Positions 4,825 to 6,547 of a stretch of DNA of 6,547 nt are shown here, one piece after another. The stretch's first letter is position 1, and the number at the start of each line of letters is the position of its first letter. Under the pieces are notes generated by a model that was not told where the DNA came from, ran no database searches, and saw only the letters and a list, made by a program, of their open reading frames with translations. This DNA is from JBMNTU01 sp050945895 (GTDB lineage Bacteria; Bacillota; Clostridia; Christensenellales; Christensenellaceae). Location: positions 1 through 6,547 of the forward strand of contig JBMNTU010000110.1 of NCBI GenBank assembly GCA_050945895.1, in the 5' to 3' direction. Both the position numbers and the translations under genes were made by a program.

Positions 4825-6297
4825 ATGCTAAACAAAGTCGCCTCTACTAAAAAAAGAGGACCTTCTGAAATAAATAAATATCTTATTGTTGCTTTCGCCA
4901 TCACAATTATGGCTGTAATATACCTCCTGCCATTGCCACAACCTCTTTCATCACCCGAGGGATTGGTTCATCTGACTATTGAAGGAAAGGCTTCTCTGGC
5001 CGTGCTGACCTTTGTTGTTATTCTCTGGATGACTGAAGCGCTGCCTTTCCCGGTGACTGCACTTTTCGGTTTGCTGCTGGCCTTCGCTTTTGGGCTTGCT
5101 CCATTTAACGATATTGTTTCCTACGGTTTCGGCAATCCCGTTGTTCTCTTTTTCATCGGGGTGTTAACTTTATCTGCCGGATTGACCCGTTCCGGACTGG
5201 CCGATCGCTTGACATCTATAATTATACACCGGATCGGTTTGCAGCCCCGGAAGATTGTATTTACTTTTATGGCCCTGGGAGCTTTTTTATCAATGTGGAT
5301 TGTTAACATGTCGGTTGCCGCTATTTTACTTCCCATGGCGACCACCATCCTGAAAAGGGTGGGCCATAAACCGTTAGAAAGTAATTTCGGGCGGGCGTTG
5401 ATGATTGCCACGGCCTGGGGACCGGCTATCGGCGGCATTACTACCCCGGTTGGCAACGGGGCCAATATCGTTGCCCTTGGTTGTCTGCGTGAATTGGCCG
5501 GAATTCCGATAAACTTTTTAACCTGGATGGTGGTTGGAGTTCCTGCAGCCCTGATGATCCTGCCGCTTGCCTACCTGATCCTGGTCCGGGTTTTTCCGCC
5601 GGAAGATATTGCTCCGGAGCAGGCCGGCTCCGGAGCCAAAGCAGCAATTATATCTACAAGGCTGGCTGCTGCGGAGTGGAAAGCTCTTTCTATTTTTCTC
5701 CTGGCTGTTCTTTTCTGGTTGGGCGACCCCCTGCTGGTAGCTCTCACCGGAATTTCTATTCCCCTGGAAGCCGTAGCCTTGGGCGCAGCTGTAGCGCTCT
5801 TTCTACCGGGGATGAGAATCATCACCTGGAAAGAGGCGCAAAGTGACATTGACTGGGGGGGAATTGTCCTGATTGCGGCAGGACTGTCCCTGGGAATGCT
5901 GATATTTGAGACGGGGGCAGCCCGCTGGCTGGCCATGCTCTTTTTCTCTCCCATCGGCAGCCTGACCATGGCCCTGCGGATATTTCTTGCTGTTTTAAGC
6001 GTTGAGCTGCTGAAAATTTTTTTCTCGAGCAATACCGTTACCGGAGTAATCCTGATACCCATGGTCATTGCCCTGGCTGCAGCCCTGGATCTGAATCCGT
6101 GGTACCTGGCCGGGCCCGTGGCCTTGGCCACTTCAATGGCTTTTATCCTGGTTACTTCCAGCCCGACCAATGTTATACCTTATGCTTCGGGTTATTTTTC
6201 AATTAAAGATTTTGCCCGGCCCGGCATATTCTTAACAATTGTCATACCGCTGTGTATCACTATAGCTTTCCTCATTTTTGCCCCGCTGGTCTGGTAG
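4825..6297 (+). CDS. SLC13/DASS-family anion transporter (sodium:dicarboxylate or sulfate symporter type)
   Basis: This 490-residue polytopic membrane protein belongs to the divalent anion:sodium symporter (DASS/SLC13) family, which imports dicarboxylates, tricarboxylates or sulfate with sodium. The start is ATG 4825, with AGGCGGT at 4813-4819. The family opening ILWMTEALPFPVTAL lies at 66-80, and about 11-12 hydrophobic segments follow. The two-fold repeat is visible. The first substrate-site half is VNM at 160-162 (usual form SNT), followed by TTPVGNG at 206-212. The second half is the canonical SNT at 402-404, followed by SSPTN at 445-449 and GYFSIKDF at 456-463. Keeping Asn161 and Asn403 suggests that sodium and anion binding is retained, but the changed first motif may shift substrate preference. 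It has its own candidate promoter, diverges from the UROD-like gene, and is followed in the same direction by the TPP-enzyme gene. The substrate cannot be named from sequence. Confidence 0.92.
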   Translation: MLNKVASTKKRGPSEINKYLIVAFAITIMAVIYLLPLPQPLSSPEGLVHLTIEGKASLAVLTFVVILWMTEALPFPVTALFGLLLAFAFGLAPFNDIVSYGFGNPVVLFFIGVLTLSAGLTRSGLADRLTSIIIHRIGLQPRKIVFTFMALGAFLSMWIVNMSVAAILLPMATTILKRVGHKPLESNFGRALMIATAWGPAIGGITTPVGNGANIVALGCLRELAGIPINFLTWMVVGVPAALMILPLAYLILVRVFPPEDIAPEQAGSGAKAAIISTRLAAAEWKALSIFLLAVLFWLGDPLLVALTGISIPLEAVALGAAVALFLPGMRIITWKEAQSDIDWGGIVLIAAGLSLGMLIFETGAARWLAMLFFSPIGSLTMALRIFLAVLSVELLKIFFSSNTVTGVILIPMVIALAAALDLNPWYLAGPVALATSMAFILVTSSPTNVIPYASGYFSIKDFARPGIFLTIVIPLCITIAFLIFAPLVW

Positions 6298-6342
6298 CCA
6301 GGGCAGGAGAAAAGAAAACTATTCAGAATATTGTGTATAAAA

Positions 6343-6401
6343 CCCAGGGTATATTGCCAAAGCATACCCTCTGGGCCGTTAAAGAATAAGGTAGGCTTTG
6401 G
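6343..6401 (+). promoter_or_regulatory. Hairpin leader with possible pseudoknot before the TPP-enzyme gene
   Basis: CCCAGGGTAT (6343-6352) pairs with ATACCC (6364-6369) and TGGG (6372-6375) across a 2-base bulge, closing an 11-base loop. The loop bases CCAAAGC (6357-6363) are perfectly complementary to GCTTTGG (6395-6401), so an H-type pseudoknot could form about 48 bases before the start codon. No T-run follows the hairpin on the plus strand, so it is not a standard terminator of the transporter gene. On the minus strand it is followed by TTTTAT, which would look more terminator-like. It does not match the TPP riboswitch consensus. Confidence 0.4.
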
Positions 6402-6449
6402 GAGACTTAAAACTTGCCGGTAAAATATCTGGACAGGAGGTTTAAGGTT

Positions 6450-6547
6450 ATGCTGCAGGACAATGAATATTTGGGGGGCGGTCTTGTAGCCCGGGCGTTG
6501 AAAAATGAAGGGGTCGAAACAATTTTTAGCCTTAGCGGGGGGCATAT
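6450..6547 (+). CDS. Thiamine-pyrophosphate-dependent enzyme, N-terminal fragment (acetolactate synthase-like)
   Basis: Only the first 32 codons are inside the window. AGGAGG at 6435-6440 stands 9 bases before the ATG at 6450, a strong site. After a short lead the sequence reads GGGLVARALKNEGVETIFSLSGGH. This is the opening of the N-terminal pyrimidine-binding domain of the acetolactate synthase/2-oxoacid decarboxylase/2-hydroxyacyl-CoA lyase superfamily. The GGH ending is seen in a broad set of poorly characterised members and does not identify the reaction. The catalytic Glu and the diphosphate-binding motif lie beyond the edge. It runs in the same direction as the transporter, 152 bases downstream, so the two may work on one substrate. 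The hairpin between them suggests separate control. Confidence 0.8.
   Translation, partial: MLQDNEYLGGGLVARALKNEGVETIFSLSGGH

Noticed and set aside
5121..6170. Minus-strand frames within the transporter gene
   Set aside because: They are antisense shadows of a complete SLC13 gene, rich in Arg, Pro and Ser, with no starts supported by a ribosome binding site.
6298..6449. TPP riboswitch before the TPP-enzyme gene
   Set aside because: The conserved CUGAGA and ACC-UGAUC-UGGAUAAUGCC-type blocks are absent, and these enzymes use the cofactor but do not make it.

Overview
The window looks like chromosomal DNA of an anaerobic Firmicute, probably of the Peptococcaceae/Desulfotomaculum-Pelotomaculum type. 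This rests on strong AGGAGG-type ribosome binding sites, use of TTG as a start, mixed GC content, and gene families common in those organisms (DUF554 membrane protein, UROD-fold methyltransferase-like protein, TA modules). No rRNA, tRNA or CRISPR array is present. The genus is an inference from style and cannot be fixed from this window.

Left part (1-1232): the 3' end of an unrecognised GC-rich gene, then an intergenic promoter and a complete DUF554 family membrane protein that starts with TTG. Middle part (1235-3146): a small accessory patch of toxin-antitoxin and regulator genes. It holds a decayed RHH antitoxin plus PIN toxin pair (both ends of the pair are lost), a more AT-rich gene for an XRE repressor with a C-terminal membrane domain, and a Phd/YefM-type antitoxin gene overlapping a RelE/ParE-type toxin gene whose last strand is missing.

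Right part (3135-6547): a convergent gene for a UROD-superfamily protein (minus strand) whose last bases overlap the toxin gene, a 430-base divergent intergenic region with candidate promoters in both directions and a possible insertion-sequence end, a complete SLC13/DASS anion transporter, and the first 32 codons of a thiamine-pyrophosphate-dependent enzyme preceded by a hairpin leader that could fold as a pseudoknot.

Transporter, TPP enzyme and UROD-like protein together suggest uptake and breakdown of a small carboxylate or related anion, but the substrate cannot be read from the sequence. The TA/regulator patch looks like a site of repeated insertion and deletion between two housekeeping or catabolic segments. 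I do not see a clear new defence or mobile system. The most unusual items are the truncated toxin, the pseudoknot-capable leader, the two GTAC boxes one helical turn apart at the antitoxin promoter, and the structured stretch between the divergent genes.
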